Assembly (NCBI RefSeq): GCF_009177065.1
Contig: NZ_WEZF01000014.1
Coordinates: 124,001 to 188,000, forward strand
Reading direction: 5' to 3'
DNA length: 64,000 bases
Source: Tautonia marina
GTDB lineage: Bacteria; Planctomycetota; Planctomycetia; Isosphaerales; Isosphaeraceae
The translations under genes and the position numbers were made by a program. Below the pieces are notes generated by a model. That model saw only the letters and a list, made by a program, of their open reading frames with translations, was not told where the DNA came from and made no database searches. Positions 7,287-15,510 of the stretch are shown here, in pieces; the first letter of the stretch is position 1; the number at the start of each line of letters is the position of its first letter.

Positions 7287-9020
7287 TTATGAAGATTCGC
7301 CGAGCGAACGGGAGGGAGAGGAGGCTGAAGAATCAAGGTGGACGTGGGTCGCGCCGTGGCCGCCGAGGGGGGAGCGGAGCTCGATGACACGATCGGCGCG
7401 GCTCTGCGTCAGGAAGGCGGTGAGATCGACGCCGAGGTCGCGGAGGGAGGCGAGGTGGTCGCGGCGGTGGGCGTCGTCGAGGGCGAGGGCGGCGCGGGTC
7501 TGGTCGGCGTCGAGGCGGGCGGCCTCGCGGAGCGCGGCGCGGCGGGCGTCTTCGGCCTTCAGCGCGGCATCAAGGCGCTGGGCGTCGAGTTCAAGCTCGT
7601 GGGAGACCTCGGCGGCCTGCTCGGTGCGGCGCTTGCCGGCGCGGGCGAGCTGGCTGTCGAGCTTGAAGTTTTCGAGGTCCTGGGCCTGTTGCTCGGTGGC
7701 ACGGTCGAGCTGGAGGCGGGTGCGGGCCTCGATGGCCTGGTCGTGCATCTGCTGGAGGCGTTCGGCGGCGCCGTAGCCTCGGTAGACGACCTTGTTGATC
7801 CGATAGCCGCACTGCGCGGCTCGGCCGGTGAGCTGGCGGTAGGTGTCGAGCTCGTTGAGGCGTTCGGTGTTGCGCTTGAAGGACTCGAAGTCGTGGCGGC
7901 CGGTGAAGTCGACGACATCGCTGGAGGCGGCGTTGACGAAGTCGCCGATCGGGTCGTGGGTGGCGTCGAGCATCCGGTCGATGTCGATCAATTCGAAGAA
8001 GATCATCAGGCGAATGCGCAAGACGGCGTCGTCGGAGGTCCGGACGTCGGAGACGTCGTGGTACATCTGGTCGGGCATCAACCAGAGTTTCTGGAAGACG
8101 AGGCCGTTGGGGATCTTAACGACCCCCTCGGAGCCCCCTTTCGAGGCGTGCCAGGAGAAGGTGTGCAGCCACTCGCCGGGGCGGGGCATGAACAGGGCCG
8201 GGCCGTACTCGATCCGGCGCTGGACGTTGGCGGTCCCTTCCTTCTGGCTGTAGACGACGACGGCTTCCTTGGCGGCAATTTGCAGGGCCTCGCGGACCTC
8301 GACCGACTCGTGCGATCGGGGGTCGAACCAGACCTCGGCAGGGCCGGGCAGGTGTTCCTGGCGGCCGTCTCGGAAGCGAACGATCAGGTAATCGCCGGGG
8401 TGGGCGACGTGGTGGACCATGGCCCGGAACTGGTTCCGGCCCCGCCAGACCCGCTTCGGGCCGACGACGACGTCCATCGTGCCGTTCGACCGTCGCATCA
8501 AGACGCGCTGGCCTTCTTCAACCACGAAGGTGAACATGCCGGTCGAGCCTCCAGAAGCGTCACTTTGGGCCGTAATGCCGGATGGGGAACGGTCGCCGTA
8601 CTGGTGCCTCGCCAGTGCGGACGGCCTGGGAGGGTGGGTTTGGATCAGGGATGGGCGAAGCTCGTCGTCGCTCGGGAATTCCTGAAGCATGGAATCAACG
8701 AAGTCTTCGTCGTCGCTCGCGGCGGCCGGGGCGGCGGCAACGGCGAAGGATTTCCGAGACCTCGCGCGGTCCGATTGGTAGAGGAGCGCCTGGTGTTGGG
8801 AGAGGATTTTTCGGTTGATTTGTTCGAGCCGGACCGATCGGGCGAGGATGGACGAGAGGCGATCGGCCTTGGCGATGTTCTCCGGGTCGAGGGCACCGAG
8901 GACGATGGTTTCTCCCTCGAGGACGAGCGGGACCACCTCGTGCCGGAAGGCGACCTCCGAGGGGACGATCATGGTCAGGGTTTCGGGGTCGTCCAGGACG
9001 GCGGAGGAGACGGTGTGCAT
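7287..9020 (-). CDS. GspE-N (MshEN-type) domain fused to SPFH/vault-like protein
   Basis: 577 residues from the ATG at 9020; a longer frame to 9230 exists but looks non-coding. Residues about 10-80 match the N-terminal domain of type II secretion ATPases (PF05157): IVPSEVAFRHEVVPL, then GETIVLGALDPENI, a DRLSSILARSV helix and an end near LLYQ. A disordered linker follows. Residues about 155-430 look like SPFH/band-7 or major-vault-type repeats (GPKRVWRG, IEYGPALFMPRPGEWLH, DDAVLRIRLMIFFELID). Residues about 430-545 are a long coiled coil rich in Ala/Glu/Arg. No ATPase motif, signal peptide or clear membrane helix. Probably forms a large oligomer. MshEN domains can bind cyclic di-GMP, but the glutamine-rich binding motif was not identified here. 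Confidence 0.65.
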   Translation of the reverse strand: MHTVSSAVLDDPETLTMIVPSEVAFRHEVVPLVLEGETIVLGALDPENIAKADRLSSILARSVRLEQINRKILSQHQALLYQSDRARSRKSFAVAAAPAAASDDEDFVDSMLQEFPSDDELRPSLIQTHPPRPSALARHQYGDRSPSGITAQSDASGGSTGMFTFVVEEGQRVLMRRSNGTMDVVVGPKRVWRGRNQFRAMVHHVAHPGDYLIVRFRDGRQEHLPGPAEVWFDPRSHESVEVREALQIAAKEAVVVYSQKEGTANVQRRIEYGPALFMPRPGEWLHTFSWHASKGGSEGVVKIPNGLVFQKLWLMPDQMYHDVSDVRTSDDAVLRIRLMIFFELIDIDRMLDATHDPIGDFVNAASSDVVDFTGRHDFESFKRNTERLNELDTYRQLTGRAAQCGYRINKVVYRGYGAAERLQQMHDQAIEARTRLQLDRATEQQAQDLENFKLDSQLARAGKRRTEQAAEVSHELELDAQRLDAALKAEDARRAALREAARLDADQTRAALALDDAHRRDHLASLRDLGVDLTAFLTQSRADRVIELRSPLGGHGATHVHLDSSASSPSRSLGESS

Positions 9021-9321
9021 CGTCGCGGGGTCACGCTTCCGAACGGACGTGGCCCTTCGGGACGGTGCCGGGGGAGCTGGCCCCTGCCCTCGTGAGGGCG
9101 AGTCGTTGAGGGAGCCTCGAGTGGCGAGGTACTCATAGTGCATCACGCGGTCCCCCGGCTTGATGCCCTTCCGCGGATCAGGCAAGAAGGCGACTGTGGC
9201 CCTGTTCCCGCCGATTGTTTTTGACTTCAAACGATCCTAGGTCAAACCTCAGCGCAGGCTACGCTCAAAAGGCTCAGCGCGTCTTGAACCAGACACATCA
9301 TCGGGTCTTGAGGTTCGCGGT
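9021..9321. other. intergenic region, 301 nt
   Basis: Between two leftward genes (start of the GspE-N/SPFH gene and end of the DUF4058 gene). An inverted repeat CTTGAACC (9283-9290) / GGTTCAAG (9319-9326) overlaps the DUF4058 stop codon and could help terminate that gene. Nothing else seen. Confidence 0.35.
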
Positions 9322-10134
9322 TCAAGCCTCCGGTTGGGGAGCCTCGGCGGGGTTGGCTCGTATCAAGGCATCGGCCCATGCCTGATCGTCGTCTGAGAGG
9401 GGAGGGACGCACGGGCGATCGTAGGCAATGCGTTCGCGGTACGATCCGGCGTTGTAGGTATGGTCGAGGACCGGCTGGAGCGGAACGCGGAGGTCGGGAT
9501 CGCCCTTGGCGAGGGGAACGGAGATGGTCGGCAAGGGGCGGCGGAGCGATCGGGGGTACAGCTCGAACTCGTCTCGGGGGCGTTTGGCCCGGTTGACGCA
9601 GATGAGGTAATCGTAAGGGCCCCGGGGCTGGGCGAGACCTTTGGGGACCGCGACCGTGTGCCGGCCGGTGCGGAGCAGGTCGATTTCGATCAGGTGCGTA
9701 TCGCTTCGCAGAACCTCGCGCTGCTTGCGTTGATATGCCTTTCGGCCTGCTCCTCCTCGCTTGTTCGAGGGACTGAGCAGTTCGATCACCGTCACGATCT
9801 TCTGTCCGGCGGTTCGATCAAGAATTGTCAGATACGATTCAGAAATCTCGATGGGATCGGCTCGAACAATGACCGGGGCGTCGTCCTCGGCCACCGCGAC
9901 AGATCCTTGAGTCACCCTTGGAGCGGATGTGCTGGTGCGCCGAACGAAGGCATCGGGGACGATGACACGGTCTCCTCCTTCGATAAAGACGCGCGTTTCG
10001 GTCGCTGCGAGGTATCGAGGACCGAGAGCGGGTTGGATCTGGTCTCGGAGATAAACGATGAACTCGTTGTGAATGCCCGGCCAGAGGCCCGGGTGTTCCA
10101 GATACGGGTCCATGCCGGGGAAGATCATGGCCAT
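9322..10134 (-). CDS. DUF4058 family protein
   Basis: 270 residues. The N-terminus carries the family signature FPGMDPYLEHPGLWPGIHNEF. Further in are RVIVPDAFV, IEISESYLTILDRTAG and the core VTVIELLSPSNKRGGAGRKAYQ (about residues 113-134), then EIDLLRTG. The arrangement of Asp/Glu and Lys recalls PD-(D/E)xK nuclease-like folds, as suggested for relatives, but activity is unproven. DUF4058 genes are numerous in cyanobacteria and planctomycetes. It stands alone, divergent from the oxidoreductase at 10347. Cytosolic. Confidence 0.9.
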   Translation of the reverse strand: MAMIFPGMDPYLEHPGLWPGIHNEFIVYLRDQIQPALGPRYLAATETRVFIEGGDRVIVPDAFVRRTSTSAPRVTQGSVAVAEDDAPVIVRADPIEISESYLTILDRTAGQKIVTVIELLSPSNKRGGAGRKAYQRKQREVLRSDTHLIEIDLLRTGRHTVAVPKGLAQPRGPYDYLICVNRAKRPRDEFELYPRSLRRPLPTISVPLAKGDPDLRVPLQPVLDHTYNAGSYRERIAYDRPCVPPLSDDDQAWADALIRANPAEAPQPEA

Positions 10135-10346
10135 GATGGGAGGCTCGTCGATCGGGTGATCGGTCGCGCGGCGATTCGGAACTCATTGTAACGGCCGAGG
10201 GAGGCCGGGTCATCTCTACCGGTGGTGTGCAACGGATGTTAAGCTGACGACAGCGACTCCCCGAACGATCCCGGTTCGAAACACCGGAGGTCGAGGTGGG
10301 GAATCGACCGAGCTTCACACTTCGATCGGCCCGAGGGAGCCCCCCG

Positions 10347-11624
10347 ATGCGTAACGGCAGCAAGTCCAACCGCCGAATCTTCCTGATGAACTCGGCCGCC
10401 GCCGCAGGAGCGGCGTCGACGGTCAGCCTGACGAACGTGGCCCACGCCGCGGGTAGCGATACGATCCGGGTCGGCGTCGTCGGCTGCGGCGGCCGAGGCA
10501 CCGGGGCCGCCGAGCAGACCTTGACGGCCGACGAAGGCTGCCGGCTGGTCGCCATGGCCGAGCTGTTCGACGATCGTCTGGAATCAAGCCTGCAGACATT
10601 GAAGACCTCTCGCGTGGGTGACCGCGTGGACGTGACCGACGACTCGAAGTTCGTCGGCTTCGATGCCTACAAGCAGGTGATCGATTCGTCGGATGTCGTG
10701 CTGCTGACCACCACGCCGCACTTCCGGCCGATCCACGCGGCTTACGCCGTCGAGAAGAACAAGCACGTCTTCGTCGAGAAGCCGATGGCCGTCGACGGCC
10801 CGGGGCTACGGATGTACCTGCAGGCCGTGCGAGATGCCGCCGAAAAGGGCCTGTCGATGGTCCACGGCTTCTGCTGGCGCTATCACTACCCCCGACGCGC
10901 CACCATGGAGCAGGTCTTCAACGGCGCGATCGGCGACATCCGGTCGATCGAAACCACCTACAACAGCCAGGGGGTCTGGGACCCGCGCAAGACCCGCGAG
11001 GAATGCGGCAGCGACATGGAGTACCAGCAGCGCAACTGGTACTACTACACCTGGCTCTCGGGCGATCACATTGTCGAACAGGCCGTGCACGGCATCGACA
11101 CCATGAACTGGGCCATGCGCAACGTGCAGCCCGAGCGCGTTTGGGCGGTCGGCGGCCGGCAGGTTCGGACCGCTGAACGGTATGGGAATATCTACGACCA
11201 CTTCTCGGTCGTCTACGAATACCCCGAGAACGTCCGCGGCTACCACCACTGCCGGCACTGGCCGAATACGGCGAACCAGGTGAAGGACTACATCCTCGGC
11301 TCGACCGGCACCTGCGACGTTTTCGGCAACCGGATCGAAGGCGAGACCCGCTGGCGATACCGGGGTGAAAGCAACAACATGTACCAGACCGAGCACGACG
11401 AGATGTACGAGGCCCTTCGTGCCGGTCGGCCGATCAACAACGGCGAGGAAGCCGCCACCTCGACCTTGCTGGCGATCATGGGCCGCATGGCCGCCTACAC
11501 GGGCCGGGTCATCACCCCGGACGAGGCCTTGAACAGCAAGGAACGCCTCGGCCCCGAGTCGTACGAGTGGGGCGACGCGCCGAACTACCCGATCCCGATT
11601 CCCGGGGTGACCGACATCGCCTGA
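10347..11624 (+). CDS. Tat-exported Gfo/Idh/MocA family oxidoreductase
   Basis: 425 residues from the ATG at 10347, with GAGGGAG upstream; a longer GTG frame is possible. A twin-arginine signal (NRRIFLMNSAAAAGAAS) heads the protein, which planctomycetes often use to export these enzymes with bound cofactor. The NAD(P)-binding Rossmann motif is VGVVGCGGRGTGAA (about residues 44-57); the catalytic EKP motif appears as VFVEKPMAV (about 140). The C-terminal half is the alpha/beta substrate domain, with HGIDTMNWAM and a metal/sugar-contact-like stretch around HDEMYEALRAGRPIN. Acts on sugars or cyclitols, most likely in the periplasm; substrate not predictable. Followed at 118 nt by a membrane protein gene. 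Confidence 0.92.
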   Translation: MRNGSKSNRRIFLMNSAAAAGAASTVSLTNVAHAAGSDTIRVGVVGCGGRGTGAAEQTLTADEGCRLVAMAELFDDRLESSLQTLKTSRVGDRVDVTDDSKFVGFDAYKQVIDSSDVVLLTTTPHFRPIHAAYAVEKNKHVFVEKPMAVDGPGLRMYLQAVRDAAEKGLSMVHGFCWRYHYPRRATMEQVFNGAIGDIRSIETTYNSQGVWDPRKTREECGSDMEYQQRNWYYYTWLSGDHIVEQAVHGIDTMNWAMRNVQPERVWAVGGRQVRTAERYGNIYDHFSVVYEYPENVRGYHHCRHWPNTANQVKDYILGSTGTCDVFGNRIEGETRWRYRGESNNMYQTEHDEMYEALRAGRPINNGEEAATSTLLAIMGRMAAYTGRVITPDEALNSKERLGPESYEWGDAPNYPIPIPGVTDIA

Positions 11625-11742
11625 TCGCCGAGTGTGGCCATCGTCCGGGAGCGGAGGGATCCGCTTCCGGACGCATCGAAGGATGCGAGCGCTGACCGAG
11701 CGCGATTCGAAACGGTTCTCAAAGGATTGCGATGAGGCGATC

Positions 11743-13713
11743 GTGAGCACACATCTCGCTCGCCGGGCCGGCCGAGTGACGGAGCAACTGCGCCGGGCCG
11801 TGACGCGGAGGCCCCTGCTGCTGGTTCCCCTGGTGCTGGGAACGATGCTGGCGGGGATGCTGGGACCGGACCTGTTTCTGGTCATTCCGTGGCCGATCCG
11901 GCACGCGGCGGGCATGCTCGTGTTTGTCGGGGTGGTGGGTTTGGGAGTCGCCCGGTTGCTGACGGTCAGGCCGGGAGATCGTTGGATCTCGGCGCGGGTT
12001 GAGGACCACTCGGCCGGTTGGGTGGAGCGGCTCTTGCCCTGGGCGCTGGCGGCAGCGACGGCGACCCTGGCCTGGCCCTTGCTCGCTCGGGAGGGATTGG
12101 GATACGGCGATTGGGACTTTTATCTGCAAACGTATGAGGCGGTTCGCAAGACCGTTCTCGAACATGGTCAGTTTCCCTGGTGGAACCCCTGGAACCGGGG
12201 AGGGTTTCCGCTGGCGGCCGACCCGCAGTGTAGCCTCGTGCCGCTGGCAACCCCCTTGGTGTTGCTGCTCGGGACCGGGGCGGGGTTGAGGCTGGCGGCG
12301 GTCATTTGCCTGATGATCGCGGTGGAAGGGGCGAGGCGATTGGCCCGGCTCTGGATCGGTGATCCGTGGGGCGCGTGTGCCGCGGGGCTGGTGTTCGGCT
12401 TGCACGGCGGGATGATCGTGTACACGGTTGCCGGTCTCTACATTCCGATGACCTTTTGCGCGATGCCCTGGATGATCCTCCACACCTGCCGACTGGCCGA
12501 GCGACCGGCCGAGGGGCTGGCGCTGGGGGGCTGGTCGGCGTTCAACGTGCTGAGCGGGATCTCGTATCCGACGATCTATGCGTTCTTGATTGTCGGGGCG
12601 TTTGCCGTGCGAGGGCTTCGGGTGGAACCCGGGGTGCGTCGGGTGCGGTTCCTCCGGCATGGAGTGATGGCCGTCGGCCTGATGCTCTTGCTGGCCGGTT
12701 GGCGGCTCGGGCCAATGGTCGCGGTGCTGGGAGATTTCCCCAGGACCGGCGGCATGATGATCGACCTTCGCCTGCTGGCGTACCTGGAGGAGATGCTCCA
12801 GCGGCCGTCGATCGAGGCCCTGCGCACGGTGTCGTTCCCGATCTTCTGGGAGTCGAACTGCTTTATCGGCCTCATCGGCGTGGGATTGCTTGTCACAAGC
12901 CTGGTCGGCAACTGGCGATGGTGGCACTGGCTGGCCCTGATCGCCTTTGCCCTGGGCCTGGGATCGCATCGAATCATTCAGCCGAGTTACTGGCTGGCCG
13001 ACTGGCCCATTTTCAAAACAATGCATGTGGTGACACGTTGGCGGATTGCCGCGATGCTCGGCGTGGGCCTGGCGGTGGCTGATGGCGTGGCCCGGTTGCG
13101 CGCCGATCCCCGAAGGTGGCCGGGGTTGGCGGTCGCGGCGCTCGTTGTGGTGATGGGGGCCGATCTGATTGCCTACGGTCATCGAGTCTTACCCGTCGGC
13201 CTGGGTCCGATTCCGGAAGAATCTCGGTTCCCCGGTCCTCCGATCATGCAGCCGATCAATCTGGAACAGAATCCGGCCTTTCCAAACACGCTGCGGGGGT
13301 ATGGAACCATCCGGGGGATTCAGCCCATCATGGGATATGACACCAACGGATCGACTGCTCGCAGGTGGCCGGGACACCCTGACTATGAAGGAGAGTTCAC
13401 ATCGGCAGGAGTGCCGATCGAGCCGGAGTATTGGAGCCCGAACCGATTGGAATTTCGGGTCGAGCCCCATCAGGAAATCGAGATCAATCAGAATCCCGGG
13501 TCGTGGTGGTGGGTCAACGGACGTCAGGCGTTTCCCGATTGGCGGTGTGCCGAGTGGGAACGCCCGTTTGTGGTCCGCGCCGATGACCAGGGAAGGCTTG
13601 ACCTTCAAATCGTTCCGGTCGGTCTGAAGCGAGGACTGATGATGCAAGGCGTCGGTGCCGTGCTGCTGGTTGCGGCGTGGGGCATTCGGCGACGTTCGAA
13701 TCAAGGATCATGA
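11743..13713 (+). CDS. GT-C/YfhO-like multispanning membrane protein
   Basis: About 656 residues from the GTG at 11743 (GAGG just upstream); ATG at 11683 is an alternative start. About ten to twelve hydrophobic helices. After the first helices comes an extracytoplasmic loop with GYGDWDFYLQTYEAVRK and PWWNPWNRGGFPLAADPQ, the style of GT-C fold glycosyltransferases and YfhO-like proteins (acidic residue, then W-N-P and G-x-P-L). The last about 150 residues are soluble and contain two W/Y-rich stretches like the C-terminal domain of YfhO relatives. Likely transfers sugar from a lipid carrier to a cell-surface acceptor; substrate unknown. It follows the sugar oxidoreductase on the same strand. 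Confidence 0.7.
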   Translation: MSTHLARRAGRVTEQLRRAVTRRPLLLVPLVLGTMLAGMLGPDLFLVIPWPIRHAAGMLVFVGVVGLGVARLLTVRPGDRWISARVEDHSAGWVERLLPWALAAATATLAWPLLAREGLGYGDWDFYLQTYEAVRKTVLEHGQFPWWNPWNRGGFPLAADPQCSLVPLATPLVLLLGTGAGLRLAAVICLMIAVEGARRLARLWIGDPWGACAAGLVFGLHGGMIVYTVAGLYIPMTFCAMPWMILHTCRLAERPAEGLALGGWSAFNVLSGISYPTIYAFLIVGAFAVRGLRVEPGVRRVRFLRHGVMAVGLMLLLAGWRLGPMVAVLGDFPRTGGMMIDLRLLAYLEEMLQRPSIEALRTVSFPIFWESNCFIGLIGVGLLVTSLVGNWRWWHWLALIAFALGLGSHRIIQPSYWLADWPIFKTMHVVTRWRIAAMLGVGLAVADGVARLRADPRRWPGLAVAALVVVMGADLIAYGHRVLPVGLGPIPEESRFPGPPIMQPINLEQNPAFPNTLRGYGTIRGIQPIMGYDTNGSTARRWPGHPDYEGEFTSAGVPIEPEYWSPNRLEFRVEPHQEIEINQNPGSWWWVNGRQAFPDWRCAEWERPFVVRADDQGRLDLQIVPVGLKRGLMMQGVGAVLLVAAWGIRRRSNQGS

Positions 13714-13773
13714 GACGGTCAACCCGGGCGTTTGAACGGCAAACGTTCGGAGACCGAATGAAGGATTGCCCAG

Positions 13774-15453
13774 ATGAGTACTTCAAGTCGGACGATCGTG
13801 ATTGTCGGTGGCGTGGCCGGTGGTGCTTCGGCGGCGGCCAGGGCCAGGCGGATCGACGAGCATGCTCAGATCATCCTGTTCGAAAAGGATGAACACGTTT
13901 CGTTTGCCAACTGCGGGTTGCCCTACTACATCGGTGGCGAGATTGTCGAGCGGAAGAAGCTGCTGGTCGCTCCCCGAGAGATGCTCGCCGCGCGGTTCAA
14001 TCTCGACGTGAGAACCCGGCAAGAGGTTCTTCGCATCGACCGCGAGGCGAAGACGGTCACGGTACGCGACTTGACCTCAGGACGCGAGTATCAGCAATCG
14101 TATGATGCGCTGATCCTTGCTCCCGGCGCGGCTCCGCTGGTGCCGCCGATCGACGGGGCGACCGCGCCGGGGGTGTTCACCCTGCGGAACCTGGAAGACA
14201 CCGACCGGATCAAGGCGGCGGTCGATGCCTCGGGAGAGAAGCGGGCCGTGGTGGTGGGGGCCGGGTACATCGGCCTGGAGATGGTCGAGCAACTGGTGCA
14301 TCGCGGGTTTCAGGTCGCCCTGGCGGAGCTGCAACCGCAAATCTTGCCCTTGTTCGATCCGGAGATGGTGCAACCGATCGAGCAGGACCTGCGCAATCGA
14401 GGGGTCGCGCTGCACCTGGGAGACGGGATCGAGGCCATTCTCACCGGCCCGGACGGCAAGGCCCGAGGCATCCGGCTCAAGAGCGGTACGGAGCTGGAAG
14501 CCGGGGTGGTGATCCTCGGTATCGGTGTCCGTCCGCTGCTGGATCTGGCTCGGGGAGCGGGGATCGAGGTCGGCCCTGGTGGGGGGATTGGCACGGATGA
14601 GTTTATGCGAACGAATGATCCGTCCATCTATGCGGTTGGCGATGCCGCCGAGTACCGCTATGGGCCGACCGGCTCGCCGATGCGGATTGCCCTGGCCGGC
14701 CCGGCGAATCGTTCGGGACGGATCGCGGGAGAACATGCCGCGTCGGGCAAGAGCCGGCCGATGGACGCGGTCTTCGGCACGGCGATTGTTCGCGTCTTCG
14801 ATCGAGTCGCCGCGATGACCGGCCTGACGATGACACTCGCCCGACGGCTGAACCGATCGGCCCGGAGCGTGGTTGTCGTGGCGAACAATCATGCCGGGTA
14901 TTATCCCGGAGCCGAGCCGATCACCTTGAAACTGGTGTATGATCCGGAGACGGGCCGGGTCCTCGGAGCGCAGGGGATGGGCGGCGAGGGGGTGGACAAG
15001 CGGATCGACGTGATCGCCACGGCCATGCACTTCGGCGGCACGGTGGCCGATCTGGCGGGGCTCGACCTGGCCTATGCCCCTCCCTTCGGCGCGGCCAAGG
15101 ACCCGGTGCACATGGCCGCCTTTGCCGCCTGCAATCAGATGGACGGCCTGACCGACTTCATCGAGCCCGACGCCGATCTGTCCGACGTGCCTCAATTTGT
15201 CGATGTCCGAACGACTCAGGAAGTGGCGGAAGCCCCTTTCCCGGGGGTCGATGGCATCATCAACATTCCGCTCGATGAGCTGCGCCATCGGGTCGGAGAG
15301 CTGGACCCTTCGGTCGAGACGGTCGTCTCGTGCCGAACGGGAGTGCGGTCGCACGTGGCCTTGCGGATGCTCCGGCAGCTGGGCTTCGAGCAGGTCAAGG
15401 CGGTCTCGGGAGGGGTGATGATCCGGCGTCGCGCCTGGCGCGATCAGGGCTGA
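13774..15453 (+). CDS. CoA-disulfide reductase-rhodanese fusion (FAD/NAD(P)-dependent persulfide/disulfide reductase)
   Basis: 559 residues. N-terminal FAD domain with IVIVGGVAGGASAAARARR (GxGxxG-like, about residues 8-27); the single redox cysteine sits in VSFANCGLPYYIGG (Cys about 47), as in CoA-disulfide reductases. The NAD(P)-binding motif is VVVGAGYIGLEM (about 154-165), and the second FAD motif is IYAVGDAAEY. The C-terminal 100 residues form a rhodanese domain with active-site loop CRTGVRS (Cys about 520). Such fusions in Shewanella and Bacillus reduce CoA persulfides/polysulfides or CoA disulfide with NADH or NADPH. Role here is probably sulfane-sulfur or thiol homeostasis in the cytosol. 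Converges on the histidine kinase gene, with a hairpin between. Confidence 0.92.
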   Translation: MSTSSRTIVIVGGVAGGASAAARARRIDEHAQIILFEKDEHVSFANCGLPYYIGGEIVERKKLLVAPREMLAARFNLDVRTRQEVLRIDREAKTVTVRDLTSGREYQQSYDALILAPGAAPLVPPIDGATAPGVFTLRNLEDTDRIKAAVDASGEKRAVVVGAGYIGLEMVEQLVHRGFQVALAELQPQILPLFDPEMVQPIEQDLRNRGVALHLGDGIEAILTGPDGKARGIRLKSGTELEAGVVILGIGVRPLLDLARGAGIEVGPGGGIGTDEFMRTNDPSIYAVGDAAEYRYGPTGSPMRIALAGPANRSGRIAGEHAASGKSRPMDAVFGTAIVRVFDRVAAMTGLTMTLARRLNRSARSVVVVANNHAGYYPGAEPITLKLVYDPETGRVLGAQGMGGEGVDKRIDVIATAMHFGGTVADLAGLDLAYAPPFGAAKDPVHMAAFAACNQMDGLTDFIEPDADLSDVPQFVDVRTTQEVAEAPFPGVDGIINIPLDELRHRVGELDPSVETVVSCRTGVRSHVALRMLRQLGFEQVKAVSGGVMIRRRAWRDQG

Positions 15454-15469
15454 CGGCCCAACATAACAT

Positions 15470-15503
15470 CCCGCGAGATCGCCTGGCCAGGCGGTCTCGC
15501 GGG
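15470..15503. terminator. bidirectional terminator hairpin
   Basis: CCCGCGAGA and TCTCGCGGG form a 9-bp stem, continued after a 2-nt mismatch by GCCTGG/CCAGGC. Between convergent genes ending at 15453 (+) and 15511 (-). Confidence 0.75.
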
Positions 15504-15510
15504 AGAAGGC

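Noticed and set aside
7338-9095. A 585-codon plus-strand frame over the GspE-N/SPFH gene.
   Set aside because: Gly/Val/Glu-rich shadow translation of the real minus-strand gene; no recognisable fold.
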